From assembly GCA_023151275.1 (NCBI GenBank), contig JAKLJI010000012.1, positions 18,254-82,253 of the forward strand: DNA of 64,000 nucleotides. Direction: 5' to 3'. Origin of the DNA: Bacteroidia bacterium. GTDB lineage: Bacteria > Bacteroidota > Bacteroidia > UKL13-3. This document shows positions 8,603 through 19,600 of this stretch, piece after piece. The notes beneath the pieces were generated by a model. That model was not told where the DNA came from. It worked only from the letters and a program-made list of their open reading frames with translations, and did no database searches. A program made the translations under genes and the position numbers. Position 1 is the stretch's first letter; every line of letters starts with the position of its first letter.

Positions 8603-10630
8603 GTGCAGTTAAGAAGTTCCATAGTTCAACTCGTATCTGGTGCCAGCCTTGTGCTGGCACCTTTTTTAGCTTTTACGCAGCAAGCTAAACAAGATAGTTT
8701 GCGGCAAAAAAACTTGGATTTGGACGAATGTATTATTACCGGACAATACCAGGAGACCAGCATGCGGAAATCGGTTTACCGCATAAAAACAATCGACAGC
8801 CAACGTATCCAAGCTCAAGGAGCATTTAACATACAGCAAGTATTAAGCAATGAACTGAATGTTAGAATTCTTCAGGACCCAATTCTAGGTTCTGCGGTAA
8901 AACTGCAAGGGGTTGGAGGAAACAATGTAAAAGTTCTAATAGATGGAGTTCCGGTATTGGGAAGGGAAGGTGGAAACATAGACCTCACACAAATAAACCT
9001 GAACCAGGTGGATAGAATTGAACTTGTTGAAGGCCCAATGAGCGTTAATTTTGGAACGGATGCCTTAGGTGGAGTGATTAATATAATAACTAAAAGGCCA
9101 AAACGGGAACGCACACAAGGTAACCTGAGAGCACATGCCGAGTCGGTTTATCAGGTTAATTTTGACGGTTCAGTTCAGGTACAAAAAGGAAAAAATGGGT
9201 TTTCTGCTGGTTTAGGTAGGAATTTTTTTGGAGGCTATTCAGAAAATCCAACATCCAGAACCAAACTCTGGAAACCACGGACGCAATACAATGCTAACCT
9301 CGATTTTAGTCGCTACATAAACAAAGGAATGATTCGGTGGTCGAATCAGCTTTTTAGGGAGAAGCTAAGCAACCGGGGAGAACCTGAAGTTGATTGGACC
9401 AAAGCAACCGCAATTGATCAATACTTTTTTACAAATCGTTTTGGAAGCTCCTTGTTTTTTGACTTCAAACCCGAGAAAAAAAGAAATTTAAACTTGGTAA
9501 TCGCCTATAATTTTTACCAACGTTCATTAGAAACTACTTTAAAAAACCTGGTTACATTATCAGAAACTCCAGTACCATCAAGTACAGCAAGAGACACTAC
9601 TCGCTTTCATCAATGGATGAGTCGGGGCACCTACTCAAACGTTGCTCTGAATAAAAGCATTGCCTATCAGCTTGGATATGAAGTAAATACTGAAACTGCA
9701 TCTGGCTCAAGAATTGTTGACCAACAAACCATTTCCGACTTCAGTTGCTTTGGTTCCATGGAAATAAAAGCCGGAAATCGCTTGTTAATGAGACCTGCAA
9801 TGCGCATCAGTAAGCACTCCTTGTTCAGTGTTCCTTTGATGCCATCCTTCAATATTAAATTTGATTTCAACGAGTTTGTTCAGTTGAGAGGAAGTTATGG
9901 TAAAGGATTCAGAGCTCCGGGCATGAAAGAGCTTTTCCTTCAATTTGCTGATGTAAACCACAATATTGAAGGAAATCCGAATTTAAAACCGGAACACTCA
10001 GATAATATGCAAGTATCCATTGCTTTTGATCACAAGGAGGAAAACAGAGTTTTTAGACTTGAGCCTTCTCTCTTTTACAATCGGATTAGTGATATGATAG
10101 GATTAGCCAGGACTGGAATTGGAAACAATGCAGGCTTTCGTTATTTTAACCTCAACAGTTTTGAAAGTCACGGGCTAAACATAAATACAGAATACAGAAG
10201 ACCTGTTTACTCCGTTTCTATTGGCTATGCATTGACTGGGAATAAAAATTCATTTGGAAATCAAGCAAGCATAGACCAATTCTTTTATTCTCAAGAATTT
10301 AGATTGAATTGTAGCTACCATATTGAAAAAGTTGGGTTGGGAATAAACTTTTTCTCAAAATACAACGGACGCTACCAAAGCTTTCAATACCTTGCAGAAA
10401 CCAACACCACTGCAATAACGAGTATGGATGGATTTTTCCTTGCTGACCTTTCCATGAATAAGAGCCTTTTCAAGAAAAAACTTGATATTCATGTTGGTGT
10501 GAAAAATCTCAATAACCTTACGAATATCAACGGTAATTTCTCAACGGGACCGCATGGAGGATTAACCAATTCAGCCATGCTAGGAATGGGGCGAATATTT
10601 TTCACGAGCCTTAACTATAAGCTTAATTAA
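8603..10630 (+). CDS. TonB-dependent outer-membrane receptor, HmuR-like
   Basis: The 675-residue receptor has a signal peptide to about residue 26 and a plug domain at about 35-160 (VKVLIDGVPVLGREGG, LVEGPMSVNFGTDALGGVIN), then a beta-barrel ending in an aromatic-rich strand (FFTSLNYKLN). The barrel carries FRAP (436-439), His453 and NPNL (458-461), the arrangement known from haem/haemoglobin receptors such as HmuR and HemR. It lacks the N-terminal carboxypeptidase-like domain of SusC proteins. The start is GTG immediately after the preceding TAA, in the same frame. The signal peptide supports this start, and no nearer ATG gives one. Two HmuY-like genes flank it. Confidence 0.88.
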   Translation: MQLRSSIVQLVSGASLVLAPFLAFTQQAKQDSLRQKNLDLDECIITGQYQETSMRKSVYRIKTIDSQRIQAQGAFNIQQVLSNELNVRILQDPILGSAVKLQGVGGNNVKVLIDGVPVLGREGGNIDLTQINLNQVDRIELVEGPMSVNFGTDALGGVINIITKRPKRERTQGNLRAHAESVYQVNFDGSVQVQKGKNGFSAGLGRNFFGGYSENPTSRTKLWKPRTQYNANLDFSRYINKGMIRWSNQLFREKLSNRGEPEVDWTKATAIDQYFFTNRFGSSLFFDFKPEKKRNLNLVIAYNFYQRSLETTLKNLVTLSETPVPSSTARDTTRFHQWMSRGTYSNVALNKSIAYQLGYEVNTETASGSRIVDQQTISDFSCFGSMEIKAGNRLLMRPAMRISKHSLFSVPLMPSFNIKFDFNEFVQLRGSYGKGFRAPGMKELFLQFADVNHNIEGNPNLKPEHSDNMQVSIAFDHKEENRVFRLEPSLFYNRISDMIGLARTGIGNNAGFRYFNLNSFESHGLNINTEYRRPVYSVSIGYALTGNKNSFGNQASIDQFFYSQEFRLNCSYHIEKVGLGINFFSKYNGRYQSFQYLAETNTTAITSMDGFFLADLSMNKSLFKKKLDIHVGVKNLNNLTNINGNFSTGPHGGLTNSAMLGMGRIFFTSLNYKLN

Positions 10631-10647
10631 AGAGAGTCAGACCGAAC

Positions 10648-11664
10648 ATGAGATTAACTGCTTTAATTCAACTCGCCTTCTGTCTGGCAATTTTGGGATT
10701 AGGCTCTTGTGAAAAGGAAGAAACTCCTTACAAGCTCCCTCCCAAACCACATGGCAATATTCGGATAAGCCAAATAAATCTAGGGGAAAACTATGAGGAA
10801 CAGATTTATATCCATTTACTTGACTCTCCATCAATAAAGGCGAGTTTTGATGGAAACAGTTGGGATTTGAGCTTTGAATCAAGTCCGTGGGGCAATCGAA
10901 TTTACCTTAATGGAGGAAAAGGCGTTTTGGTTGCAAACTCTGGAAACAAAACCTTTATCCGAATTTCAGAACCTGAATACTTAAATTACCGTTGGGATGA
11001 GGCCAGTGGCGGAGATTCTCTCGCACTAAAAAATTGGTGCGATAACAGAGGAATTTCGTTTGACAGCATTTATGTAATCGACCGTGGCCCTGGAGCTCCT
11101 GCCGCCACAAGGTACTTTCAGATGCGAATCAAACTTGTAGATGCAACCCATTACGAACTTGAGGTAGCTGACTTAAAAGCCAAGCAAATTTCAACCTTTA
11201 CTATTCAAAAAGACCCAAGTAAACAATTGGTTTTTTATTCCTATGATACTCCTACCAAAACCTTGAATCTTGAACCTGCTCGAGAAGACTGGCACTTGGT
11301 GTTTTTACGATACAGATGGATTTACTACGATTTTAAGCCTCCCTTGCTTTACACTGTAACTGGAATTCATATCAATCAGGAATTAATGCAAGTTGGGGTT
11401 GATAGCACCTTGCTGTTCGAAAACATTAGTTTGAAGGACAGCAGTAAGTTTGAATTTAGCAGCGACAGGGACCAAATTGGATTCGATTGGAAAAATTACG
11501 ATTTCCAGAGTGGGAAATACAAAACTCGGAACTATGTAACCTATTTGATTCGTTTGAAGAATTCAGGTAAGAATCGTTACTTTAAACTGCGCTTTATTGA
11601 TTTTTATTCCAGCAGCGGACTTAAAGGTTCGCCAAAATTTGAAATTGAAGAACTAGAACCATGA
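10648..11664 (+). CDS. HmuY-like lipoprotein
   Basis: The 338-residue lipoprotein has a lipobox ending LGLGSC (Cys at residue 21). It contains the HmuY-type signature NSWDLSFESSPWGNRIYLNG near residue 70 and a second copy, EDWHLVFLRYRW, near residue 212. The domain plan thus parallels the secreted protein at 7274-8602, but with a lipid anchor in place of the T9SS tail. It follows the receptor by 17 nt and overlaps the PD40 gene by 4 nt (ATGA). The most likely role is surface haem or siderophore-like capture handed to the receptor. Ligand identity is inferred. Confidence 0.75.
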   Translation: MRLTALIQLAFCLAILGLGSCEKEETPYKLPPKPHGNIRISQINLGENYEEQIYIHLLDSPSIKASFDGNSWDLSFESSPWGNRIYLNGGKGVLVANSGNKTFIRISEPEYLNYRWDEASGGDSLALKNWCDNRGISFDSIYVIDRGPGAPAATRYFQMRIKLVDATHYELEVADLKAKQISTFTIQKDPSKQLVFYSYDTPTKTLNLEPAREDWHLVFLRYRWIYYDFKPPLLYTVTGIHINQELMQVGVDSTLLFENISLKDSSKFEFSSDRDQIGFDWKNYDFQSGKYKTRNYVTYLIRLKNSGKNRYFKLRFIDFYSSSGLKGSPKFEIEELEP

Positions 11665-12704
11665 AAAAACTCGTAGCAGGATTATTTTTTGCAATTCCCG
11701 GCTTGCTAACCGCACAGGAAAAACCTGAACCCCATTTAAAAAACCTTCGCCAAATCAGCTTTGGCGGAGATAATGCGGAGGCCTACTTCAGCCCGGACAG
11801 TAAAAAAATTGCATTTCAAAGTAATAATAAGAAATGGGGGCTAAGCTGCGACCAGATTTTCATGATGGATTTGCAAAATCCAATAAAGGATTCAACGCAA
11901 AAGGCAAACCTAATTTCAACCGGAAAAGGAAGAACAACTTGTTCCTACTACATGCCCGACAATAAGCATATTTTATATGCATCAACCCATTTGGGGTCGG
12001 AATCTTGTCCACCAGAACCACCACCATCAGGCAAATACTTATGGGCTATATATCCTGAGTTTGACATTTTTGTGGCCGATGAAAAAGGCACTCTGGTAAA
12101 GCAACTCACCAAAACTGAGGGTTATGATGCAGAGGCCACCGTGAGTCCAAAAGGCGATAAAATTGTTTTCACAAGCACAAGAAACGGAGATTTGGATCTG
12201 TACATTATGGACATTGATGGTCGAAATGTGAAGCAAATAACTTTTGGCTTAGGCTATGATGGAGGTGCCTTTTTCTCGCCAGATGGAAAGAAATTGGTAT
12301 TTCGGGCATCTAGGCCTCAAACTGAACAAGAAATTGCCGAGTACAAAGAACTTTTAGCCAAAGGTTTGGTAGCTCCAACCAATATGGAAATCTACACCTG
12401 CAACGTAGATGGTAGTGATTTGAAGAAAATCACTTCACTGGGAAAAGCCAACTGGGCTCCCTTTTATCATCCCTCAGGAAAGAAAATAATTTTCTCCTCC
12501 AATCACCATTCAGCACGTGGTTATGATTTTCAGCTTTACATGATAAACGAAGATGGTAGCGGATTAGAACAAATAACCTTCAATAGCATGTTCAACGCAT
12601 TTCCCATGTTTTCACCAGATGGCAAAAAGCTGATTTTCTCATCAAACAGGAACAACGGCGGCACGCGCGATACCAATTTGTTTCTTGCAGATTGGAAAGA
12701 TTAG
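11661..12704 (+). CDS. TolB-like PD40 beta-propeller protein, secreted
   Basis: The 347-residue protein has a signal peptide (MKKLVAGLFFAIPGLLTAQ) and about six PD40/WD40-like blades, each with the consensus FSPDGKKLvF (for example ATVSPKGDKIVFTS, AFFSPDGKKLVFRA, PMFSPDGKKLIFSS). It resembles the propeller of TolB. TolB's N-terminal domain is absent, so it is not the Tol-Pal component itself. Three Cys occur in the first third (SCDQ, TTCSYY, SESCPP). It is last in the HmuY/receptor operon and overlaps the lipoprotein by 4 nt. A periplasmic or surface binding platform is likely; its substrate is unknown. Confidence 0.75.
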   Translation: MKKLVAGLFFAIPGLLTAQEKPEPHLKNLRQISFGGDNAEAYFSPDSKKIAFQSNNKKWGLSCDQIFMMDLQNPIKDSTQKANLISTGKGRTTCSYYMPDNKHILYASTHLGSESCPPEPPPSGKYLWAIYPEFDIFVADEKGTLVKQLTKTEGYDAEATVSPKGDKIVFTSTRNGDLDLYIMDIDGRNVKQITFGLGYDGGAFFSPDGKKLVFRASRPQTEQEIAEYKELLAKGLVAPTNMEIYTCNVDGSDLKKITSLGKANWAPFYHPSGKKIIFSSNHHSARGYDFQLYMINEDGSGLEQITFNSMFNAFPMFSPDGKKLIFSSNRNNGGTRDTNLFLADWKD

Positions 12705-12761
12705 ACTAATGAGTAATCAAACCAAAACATTTAACCCACTTGGATTTGCAGTAAATCCATC

Positions 12762-12802
12762 AAAAAAGGGGGAATTCAGTCATTGCTGAATTCCCCCTTT
12801 TT
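12762..12802. terminator. Bidirectional terminator between convergent genes
   Basis: A 17-bp stem (AAAAAGGGGGAATTCAG and its complement) with a 6-nt loop and T/A tails on both sides lies between the PD40 gene and the minus-strand surface-protein gene. It can terminate both transcripts. Confidence 0.92.
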
Positions 12803-12818
12803 CTGTGATTTGATAAGT

Positions 12819-15800
12819 TTATTGAATGCTCAATGTTTGAGAGAAGGAAGACGAGCGACCTTCTATCTTCATCAAGTAGTTACCGGCTGGCAAATCACCA
12901 ACCTGCAATGGAACTGAATTTCCCGAAATAATTTGCTTTGTTTCACTCTTAGACCAGGCTTTAATTTCCGTCCCTGAAGTAGTGTAAAGTACAATTTTAA
13001 CACCGTCGCGTTCCGCATCCGGAAGTGAAATAAATACCTTGCCTTCTTTAACCGGATTGGGGTAAACTTTGAATCCAGATTTAAGCAATTTCTTCAATCC
13101 AACAGTTGTTAATGTTTTTCCTGAACCTGATGCGAAAGTTGAAGTCAAATATACCGGCAATCCTTCGCTATCATTGAACTCAAAGACTGCAAGGTGGTAA
13201 ACTTGGTCTGAAACTAATCCATTTAAAAGAATCTCATTAACATTCCCTGAAGCAACAACCAAAGAACCATCGGATAATGTATCACCGATTTCAGGGAAAT
13301 AGGCCTTTCCATCCATCGGGATACCCGTAACGGCTGCATCTTTCTTAAGAACTACTAAGCGTTTCTCTCCATTTCCCGGAGTCCATGCAAAACGCAAAGA
13401 ATCTACACCTGACGAAACCAAACTCAAATTGGTTGAGGCTTGTGTAGGCGCTTGTATAGATGTTTTTGTTACAGCAACAACCTGTGGGAATGTGCTAGTT
13501 AGATAATTCGCAGTTAATTGAGCTCCATTATACTCAATAACTGCAAACGCATAGGAAGTTAACTGAGAAAGACCTTTCACTGTAACACTGTTACCAGAAC
13601 CTACATAAACCACCCTTTCATACTGAGATAAGTAAGAAGAATTCCCATTGAAGAAATTATCCGTTTCATAAACAATACCTGTTTGAGGCATTGTACGAAC
13701 ACTATCATTTTCTGAGGCGATTACAATGCGTGAAGATCCGGAACCATTTGTCCAACTCAATTGAATTTCATTTGTGCTAGTTGAAACAACTGTTAATCCT
13801 GTTGCAGGGGTTGCCGGAAGTGCACCAAGTTGAAGAGTGGTAAACGATGTTGATGCAGGATTAACCTTATTCAAACGAGTCAACAAATTGAAGCCATTGT
13901 ATTCATAAACTTCAAAATTGTAAGTGGTGTTTTGCAAAAGATCACTAACAAAACATGAGTCTCCGCTTCCTTTGTAAACAACAAAATTTCCTGTACCGAG
14001 TTCACTTCCGTTACCAAAAGTTGAAGAGGCAAAATAGGTTGTGCTGTCAGAAGGTACTACTTGGGAATTGCTAGCAGCACGTCCAATGACAATACGTTCG
14101 GAACCATTACCACTTGTCCACTTTAATTTTGCAGAATTTAATGTGATTTCACTTGCAGTTAAAGCAGTTGCCTGAACAGTTGGTGGCTGGAAAGACTCTG
14201 GGGTAGTGAAGGAAATCCTTGCAGGATTTGAAACCAAATAGGTAGTATAAGAACCAAAACCGTTGTATTCAAAGCTTGCCAGGTGATAGGTTGTATTAAA
14301 ATTCAAACCTGTAATTTCCACCAACGTGTCTGATCCTGCCAGAGCAACAAATGAACTAGCAATTGGCTGGCCTGCACCAAAAGAAGATGAAGAGGAATAA
14401 ACCTGACCGTCTGAAGGAATGGTGTCAACAACACTATTTTGTTTAATAAGCAACAAGCGTTTTGCTCCGTTACCAGGAATTATGGCCACTTTGGCGGAAA
14501 CAGCTGTTAAACTTCTTAACTGAATCGCTGCCGACTGCTGAGTTGGAGTTTGGGTAAGCAGGTCAACAATTGCAAGGTTCTCTTTGAAGGATTGAGTGGT
14601 ATTGATTTCAAAATTTCCTGACAAAATCAATCTGTCATCCACTTTAAACATTTTTCTCACTGCTCCTGAAGTTATGCTTACGGGGAATTCTAAGCTATTT
14701 CCAGAAGGAAAAGCAAAAGTTAATAATCCATTTTTGGCTTGACTTGAAATCTGGCCACCTAAGAATAGGGTATTGTTATCATACAACAAAGCAGATGGTG
14801 TACCCGAATACTGATATGACAAGGAAGTAACGTTACCGGTTGTCAAGTCAGCAGAAATCAACCCGGAAACCGACTGGGCACCAGACATTGAAAATGGTCC
14901 AGTTAGCAAAGCAGAGTTTGGCAACAAAATGAAATCATTAACAGAGGAATCAAGCTGGAGATTAATTGATTTCAAATCACCGTTGGATGAGAGCGAGAAT
15001 GCCGCAAATGAACGTCTTGGTAATGAGTTAACTTGAGTGAACTCACCAGAAATGTATAAATCCGGTCCTTGCACCTGCATCTTTCTAACTTCTGCATCAA
15101 CTGCCGGAGCCCAAGGATTTAGGTTTCCATTGATTAAACTTAATGATGCAATATTCAGGCGTGTGCTATCTCCAAATCCTGAAAAATTTCCACCTACATA
15201 AATGGAGTTTCCAAGGATTGCAGTGGCGTAGACTTGGCCATTGCATCCAGGATCCCAATTTTGAAGTGTTCCATCGGTGGTGTCCACCATGGCCAATCCG
15301 TACCTTAAGTTCTGGTTGATACTGCTAAACGCCCCAGCTAATACTATATTCCCAGAGTTGATTTCCATAGAATGAATGGGGCCATCAGCTTGTAGATTCC
15401 AATTCAACAACTCCCCTGTTTTGTAATCAAGTGCAGCAAAATAGCGCTGTTGCTTACCTCCAAAACTTGAGAACTGCCCTCCAAAAATCATGAGATTCCC
15501 GGAAGCAGAAAAATCGTTTACTTTTCCATTTACTAAAGTTGATGGTTGCACCGAACCAGAAGAAGATGTAATCGCAAATCCTGCTCTGGCGTCCATACCA
15601 ACCGAATTAAAATCTCCGCTAAAATGAATCAATCCATTCTGTACTTTAAGCTTTCTTACTGGTCCGTCTGTCCCTGGATCGAAATTAGACAACACTCCTG
15701 TTAACTGGTTTACTGCAGCAAGGTTTGCTCTTGAATTGGTTCCATTTACTGCATTAAAACTACCGCCAGTGTACAATAAACCATTACTTCCATCTAAAGT

Positions 15801-16619
15801 TAATACTGCACCATCGAATTGAGGAGCCCAGAGGCGAAGTTCAGAAGTTTGAGGATTAACAGATGCAATATTGCTTCTATATACACCAGAAACAGAATCA
15901 AATGCACCTCCAATAAATAAAATTGAATCGGCAAAATACAATGAGTTGACAAGCCCATTAATTGGGAAATTTGCTGTAGCAAGCGTACCATCCATTTGCA
16001 ATGCTGCCAACGAACTTCTTAATCCACCGGCGATAAAACTAAACGAGCCTCCAACCCAAATTCTTGAGCCATCGAAAGCCAGTGCATGAATAATGCCATC
16101 TGGATTAGGAGCAAATGAGCTCAAAGAATTTGTTGAAAGCTGCCATTCGGCCAAACCTATGCGGGTTTGATCATTTACAGCATTGAATGTACCTGCTATC
16201 AACAATTTATTTCCAATAACAAGCATGTTGTTTACAGGACCTGAAGGGCTACATGCAAATTGCATATCACGGCTAAAATCAGGGTTTAATGCAACCAGGT
16301 AGTGTTTTTGACCAGCTAGGGCAAAATCACCTCCAATATAAATCCTCCCTGTGGCATCGGTCACAATAGAACTAACCTTACCGTGGATTTCAATTGGAAT
16401 GGTAACGCTATCGGTGTTTTCTAACGAATAGGCGCCCAAAGAACCTGTAGCCTTACCAACATAAGTAAAATCGCCACCTAAAAAAAGCTTATTTGCAGTT
16501 CGTTTCACTGCATTAATCGTTCCATTTGTCTGAGGAAAATTTCCCAAAAGCACTTGAGCTGAAGCTTGCACAAGGCTCATAAACAAAAGGGCTATTATCA
16601 ATACTATTCTGTTTTTCAT
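12819..16619 (-). CDS. Giant T9SS surface protein: GGxF propeller repeats plus four FN3-like domains
   Basis: The 1266-residue protein has a signal peptide (first 21 residues). About residues 25-690 are many ~45-residue repeats with a LFiGGxFxxV core (LFLGGDFTYVG, LLYTGGSFNAVNG), probably beta-propeller blades. Four ~115-residue FN3-like domains follow, beginning near 700, 813, 933 and 1060; each has W..GNG..R and a later EYNG or EFN motif. A T9SS type A sorting domain (FKVYPNPVKEG ... GNYLMKIEG) starts near 1185. No catalytic motif is visible. The stop is 8 nt... upstream partner ends at 16628, so the two form an operon. It is probably a cell-surface or released adhesin-like protein; the ligand is unknown. 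Confidence 0.85.
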   Translation of the reverse strand: MKNRIVLIIALLFMSLVQASAQVLLGNFPQTNGTINAVKRTANKLFLGGDFTYVGKATGSLGAYSLENTDSVTIPIEIHGKVSSIVTDATGRIYIGGDFALAGQKHYLVALNPDFSRDMQFACSPSGPVNNMLVIGNKLLIAGTFNAVNDQTRIGLAEWQLSTNSLSSFAPNPDGIIHALAFDGSRIWVGGSFSFIAGGLRSSLAALQMDGTLATANFPINGLVNSLYFADSILFIGGAFDSVSGVYRSNIASVNPQTSELRLWAPQFDGAVLTLDGSNGLLYTGGSFNAVNGTNSRANLAAVNQLTGVLSNFDPGTDGPVRKLKVQNGLIHFSGDFNSVGMDARAGFAITSSSGSVQPSTLVNGKVNDFSASGNLMIFGGQFSSFGGKQQRYFAALDYKTGELLNWNLQADGPIHSMEINSGNIVLAGAFSSINQNLRYGLAMVDTTDGTLQNWDPGCNGQVYATAILGNSIYVGGNFSGFGDSTRLNIASLSLINGNLNPWAPAVDAEVRKMQVQGPDLYISGEFTQVNSLPRRSFAAFSLSSNGDLKSINLQLDSSVNDFILLPNSALLTGPFSMSGAQSVSGLISADLTTGNVTSLSYQYSGTPSALLYDNNTLFLGGQISSQAKNGLLTFAFPSGNSLEFPVSITSGAVRKMFKVDDRLILSGNFEINTTQSFKENLAIVDLLTQTPTQQSAAIQLRSLTAVSAKVAIIPGNGAKRLLLIKQNSVVDTIPSDGQVYSSSSSFGAGQPIASSFVALAGSDTLVEITGLNFNTTYHLASFEYNGFGSYTTYLVSNPARISFTTPESFQPPTVQATALTASEITLNSAKLKWTSGNGSERIVIGRAASNSQVVPSDSTTYFASSTFGNGSELGTGNFVVYKGSGDSCFVSDLLQNTTYNFEVYEYNGFNLLTRLNKVNPASTSFTTLQLGALPATPATGLTVVSTSTNEIQLSWTNGSGSSRIVIASENDSVRTMPQTGIVYETDNFFNGNSSYLSQYERVVYVGSGNSVTVKGLSQLTSYAFAVIEYNGAQLTANYLTSTFPQVVAVTKTSIQAPTQASTNLSLVSSGVDSLRFAWTPGNGEKRLVVLKKDAAVTGIPMDGKAYFPEIGDTLSDGSLVVASGNVNEILLNGLVSDQVYHLAVFEFNDSEGLPVYLTSTFASGSGKTLTTVGLKKLLKSGFKVYPNPVKEGKVFISLPDAERDGVKIVLYTTSGTEIKAWSKSETKQIISGNSVPLQVGDLPAGNYLMKIEGRSSSFSQTLSIQ

Positions 16620-16627
16620 ACTCTAAT

Positions 16628-19600
16628 TTATTTTGTTATGGCAACTTTAATAGCTTCTATTTTTACATCATTTTTAATCACTTCAAGAATATAATATCCC
16701 TGCTCGATGCTTCCAGAGTTGATCAAGAAATCCTCAAGTCCACCTTTTGCTTCAGCCTTTTGAGAATGAACCAATTTGCCCGACAAGTCTGAAAGTTTAA
16801 ACTCAATTGAACTTGATGCTTCTGTTTGCATGCGAACGTTGAATATACCCTGATTTGGATTTGGCATTAAATCAATCGCCTCCATATCAAATTTCTTAGC
16901 ATTCGAGTTAGCAACCATATCTGGACGAGAGCTGGTTGAAGGTTCTGCCATAATGGCCAAAATTTCATTTTGAGTTAAGGCCTTTTTATATATTCTAAAA
17001 TCATCCATGTTGCCATTTAGCGCCTGCATTGGGCTGGACTGTCTTGAGAAGCCTAATGTCAAAGCTGCTTGTGAAAGGCCTACTTGCCCACCTGAATTTG
17101 AAGCTGAACCAATTTCTGCACCGTCAACAAAAAGTCGAATGTTATTTCCTGATTTATAAACAACCGAAATATGTGTCCAAGTATTTGGTTTAACAATGTT
17201 ATTAGCAGACCAATACTGACCAACTAAATTCCAGTTGCCGTAGCTGTATACATAGGCAACAACCTCACCATTTCTTCCAACCCAAAGACCAAGTGCTGGA
17301 GAATTAACTTTTGATAAATCACCGAAAGTAATGCAATGCCAATAATCTGAATTATTAAATGCAGGAATATTAACCCAAGACATATAGGAGATTTCGTCGA
17401 GTGCAGCACCACCTAAGATTGTTGTACCAATTGTAACATCTGCACCACTTGTACCTGTAGCAACCAAACTACGAGCCGATTGACTAAATCTGTCACTTCC
17501 AAAAAAGCTTGTACCAACTTGGGAGGCATGGAAACCATATCCACTGTAATCGTTATAATCACCATTGAATTTGTACCAAAGAACCAAATCTGCATTGGTA
17601 TTACCGGTAGAGTTTTGAAGAGATGCATTGTGCACGAACCAATCCCACTCAGGCTGATTTTGCGAATTCATTCTAGAGTATATTTCAAATCCACTGAAAT
17701 CCGCAATTCCATTGAAATAGCCCGTGAAGAAAATCTCACTTGCCGATTTTGCAAAAATGCCCCGTCCCTCTTCATCTAAATTACCTCCAAATTTCTTAGC
17801 ACTTATTGGAGCTCCATTAGACTCATAGCCAGCAACTACAACATCCAAGTTACCAGATGAAACTAAAGATTCTGAACCAAATGCCACCGTACCAGCAAAA
17901 CTACCCACTACAAATACTTTGCCGGTTGGATCCATAGATAACCCTCTAAATCCATCCTGACCAATTCCACCAACTGCATTCACCCATTGGAATGAACCCG
18001 TAACCGAATCAAGTCGAGCTACAAAAGCGTCAGAAACACCTAATGATGTTTTTGAGAACGAACCGAAAGTTGCCACATTGGAGAACAATCCAGCCAGGTA
18101 AATATTACCTCTTACATCTGTACCTACACCAAATCCGCCATCAGACCCTGGTCCTCCAAAGGATTTCGCCCAACTGAAGGCACCTCCAGAAGTTAACTTA
18201 GCAATGAATCCATTGCTTTCATTACCCGAATTAGTAAGAGTGGTTGAGCCAAAACTTGCATTTAATTTGTAGTCACCCACAACAATAACTGAACCGGAAG
18301 CATCGGTTGCAATTCCCTGGCCATAATCGTAACTGGTTCCTCCAGCACTGATAGCCCAAGTCAAAGCACCATTTGATGAAGCAAATTTCGCAACCCAAAC
18401 ATCAGTTGCACCATTGGATGTTAAGGTAGTCTGTGAATTAGAGAAAGTGGCAGTTCCATGGAAATAACCTGTTACAACTGGATTTCCACTCGGATCCACT
18501 GCCACAGCAAAAGCCACATCTTGATTTGAGCCACCGAAAGATTGTACCCACAATATGCTTCCAGAAGGACTTACTTTGGCGATGAAGGCATCGTCAGAAC
18601 CATTACTCGATCTCGAAAAAGAACCAAAAGTTGCAACATTACGGAATGAACCTACAATATAAGCATTACCTGAAGCGTCAAGAGCTACCGTAGATGCAGC
18701 ATCTTCTCCAGATCCGCCGGCCGTTAAATTCCACAGAAGATTTCCTGACTGAGAATATTTTGCCAAGAAAATGTCATTACTGCTGGAATTCACCAAATTC
18801 AAATCCATGTACATGCTACCAGCATAAGTTCCAGCAACATAAACGTTACTTGATGCATCAAGTGCTACTCCTCCTGCAGCATCCTTTCCAGAGCTTCCAG
18901 AATACCTAGGCCAATTTGGAGGAAGGGTTTTTCCATTACCACTAACACCATCTCTAAGGTACTTGGTCTCAGTTTGGGAGGTATAAACATTCAAAGCTGA
19001 ATTGTATTCCAAGACAGAATAAAAATAATCTGTGTAAGGTTCCAAGCCGGACACTAAAACAGAACTAGCAAAACCCGCATAAACAATTTTATTGTCGCCA
19101 CCTATATTTTGCGCTGATTGGAAATTTGCATTTGGAATATAAATTTGGTTATCAACAGGTAAGGTATTTACTGGTCCACCCTTTCTCGCCACTACTATTC
19201 TAAACGCACCGTTACCATTTGTCCAGCGAACCATTTGCTCGGTGCGCGCAGAAACAACTTGTACATTTGAGGCATTGACAGTTGGAGTTTGAACCAAAGG
19301 TGGGGTAGTAAACTGTACATTCCCTGGACCAACCCAGATTCCATTAATGTAGTCATACCCGTAATAATTCTGTGTACCCGGACCGTTAGTGTTATACTCA
19401 ACAACTACAAAATGATAGGTGGTATTTGGCATAAGCCCCGAAACCACACAACTATTTGCAGTGCCATTGTAAACTGTTTTATAATTCTGCACGGCACCAT
19501 TTTTAATAACCGGTACCATGCCAGGGAAAGGATTACTCGAATTCATGTCAGCATTTGCTGTATAAGAAACCCCATTTGAAGGTAAGGCAAAAACTGGATT

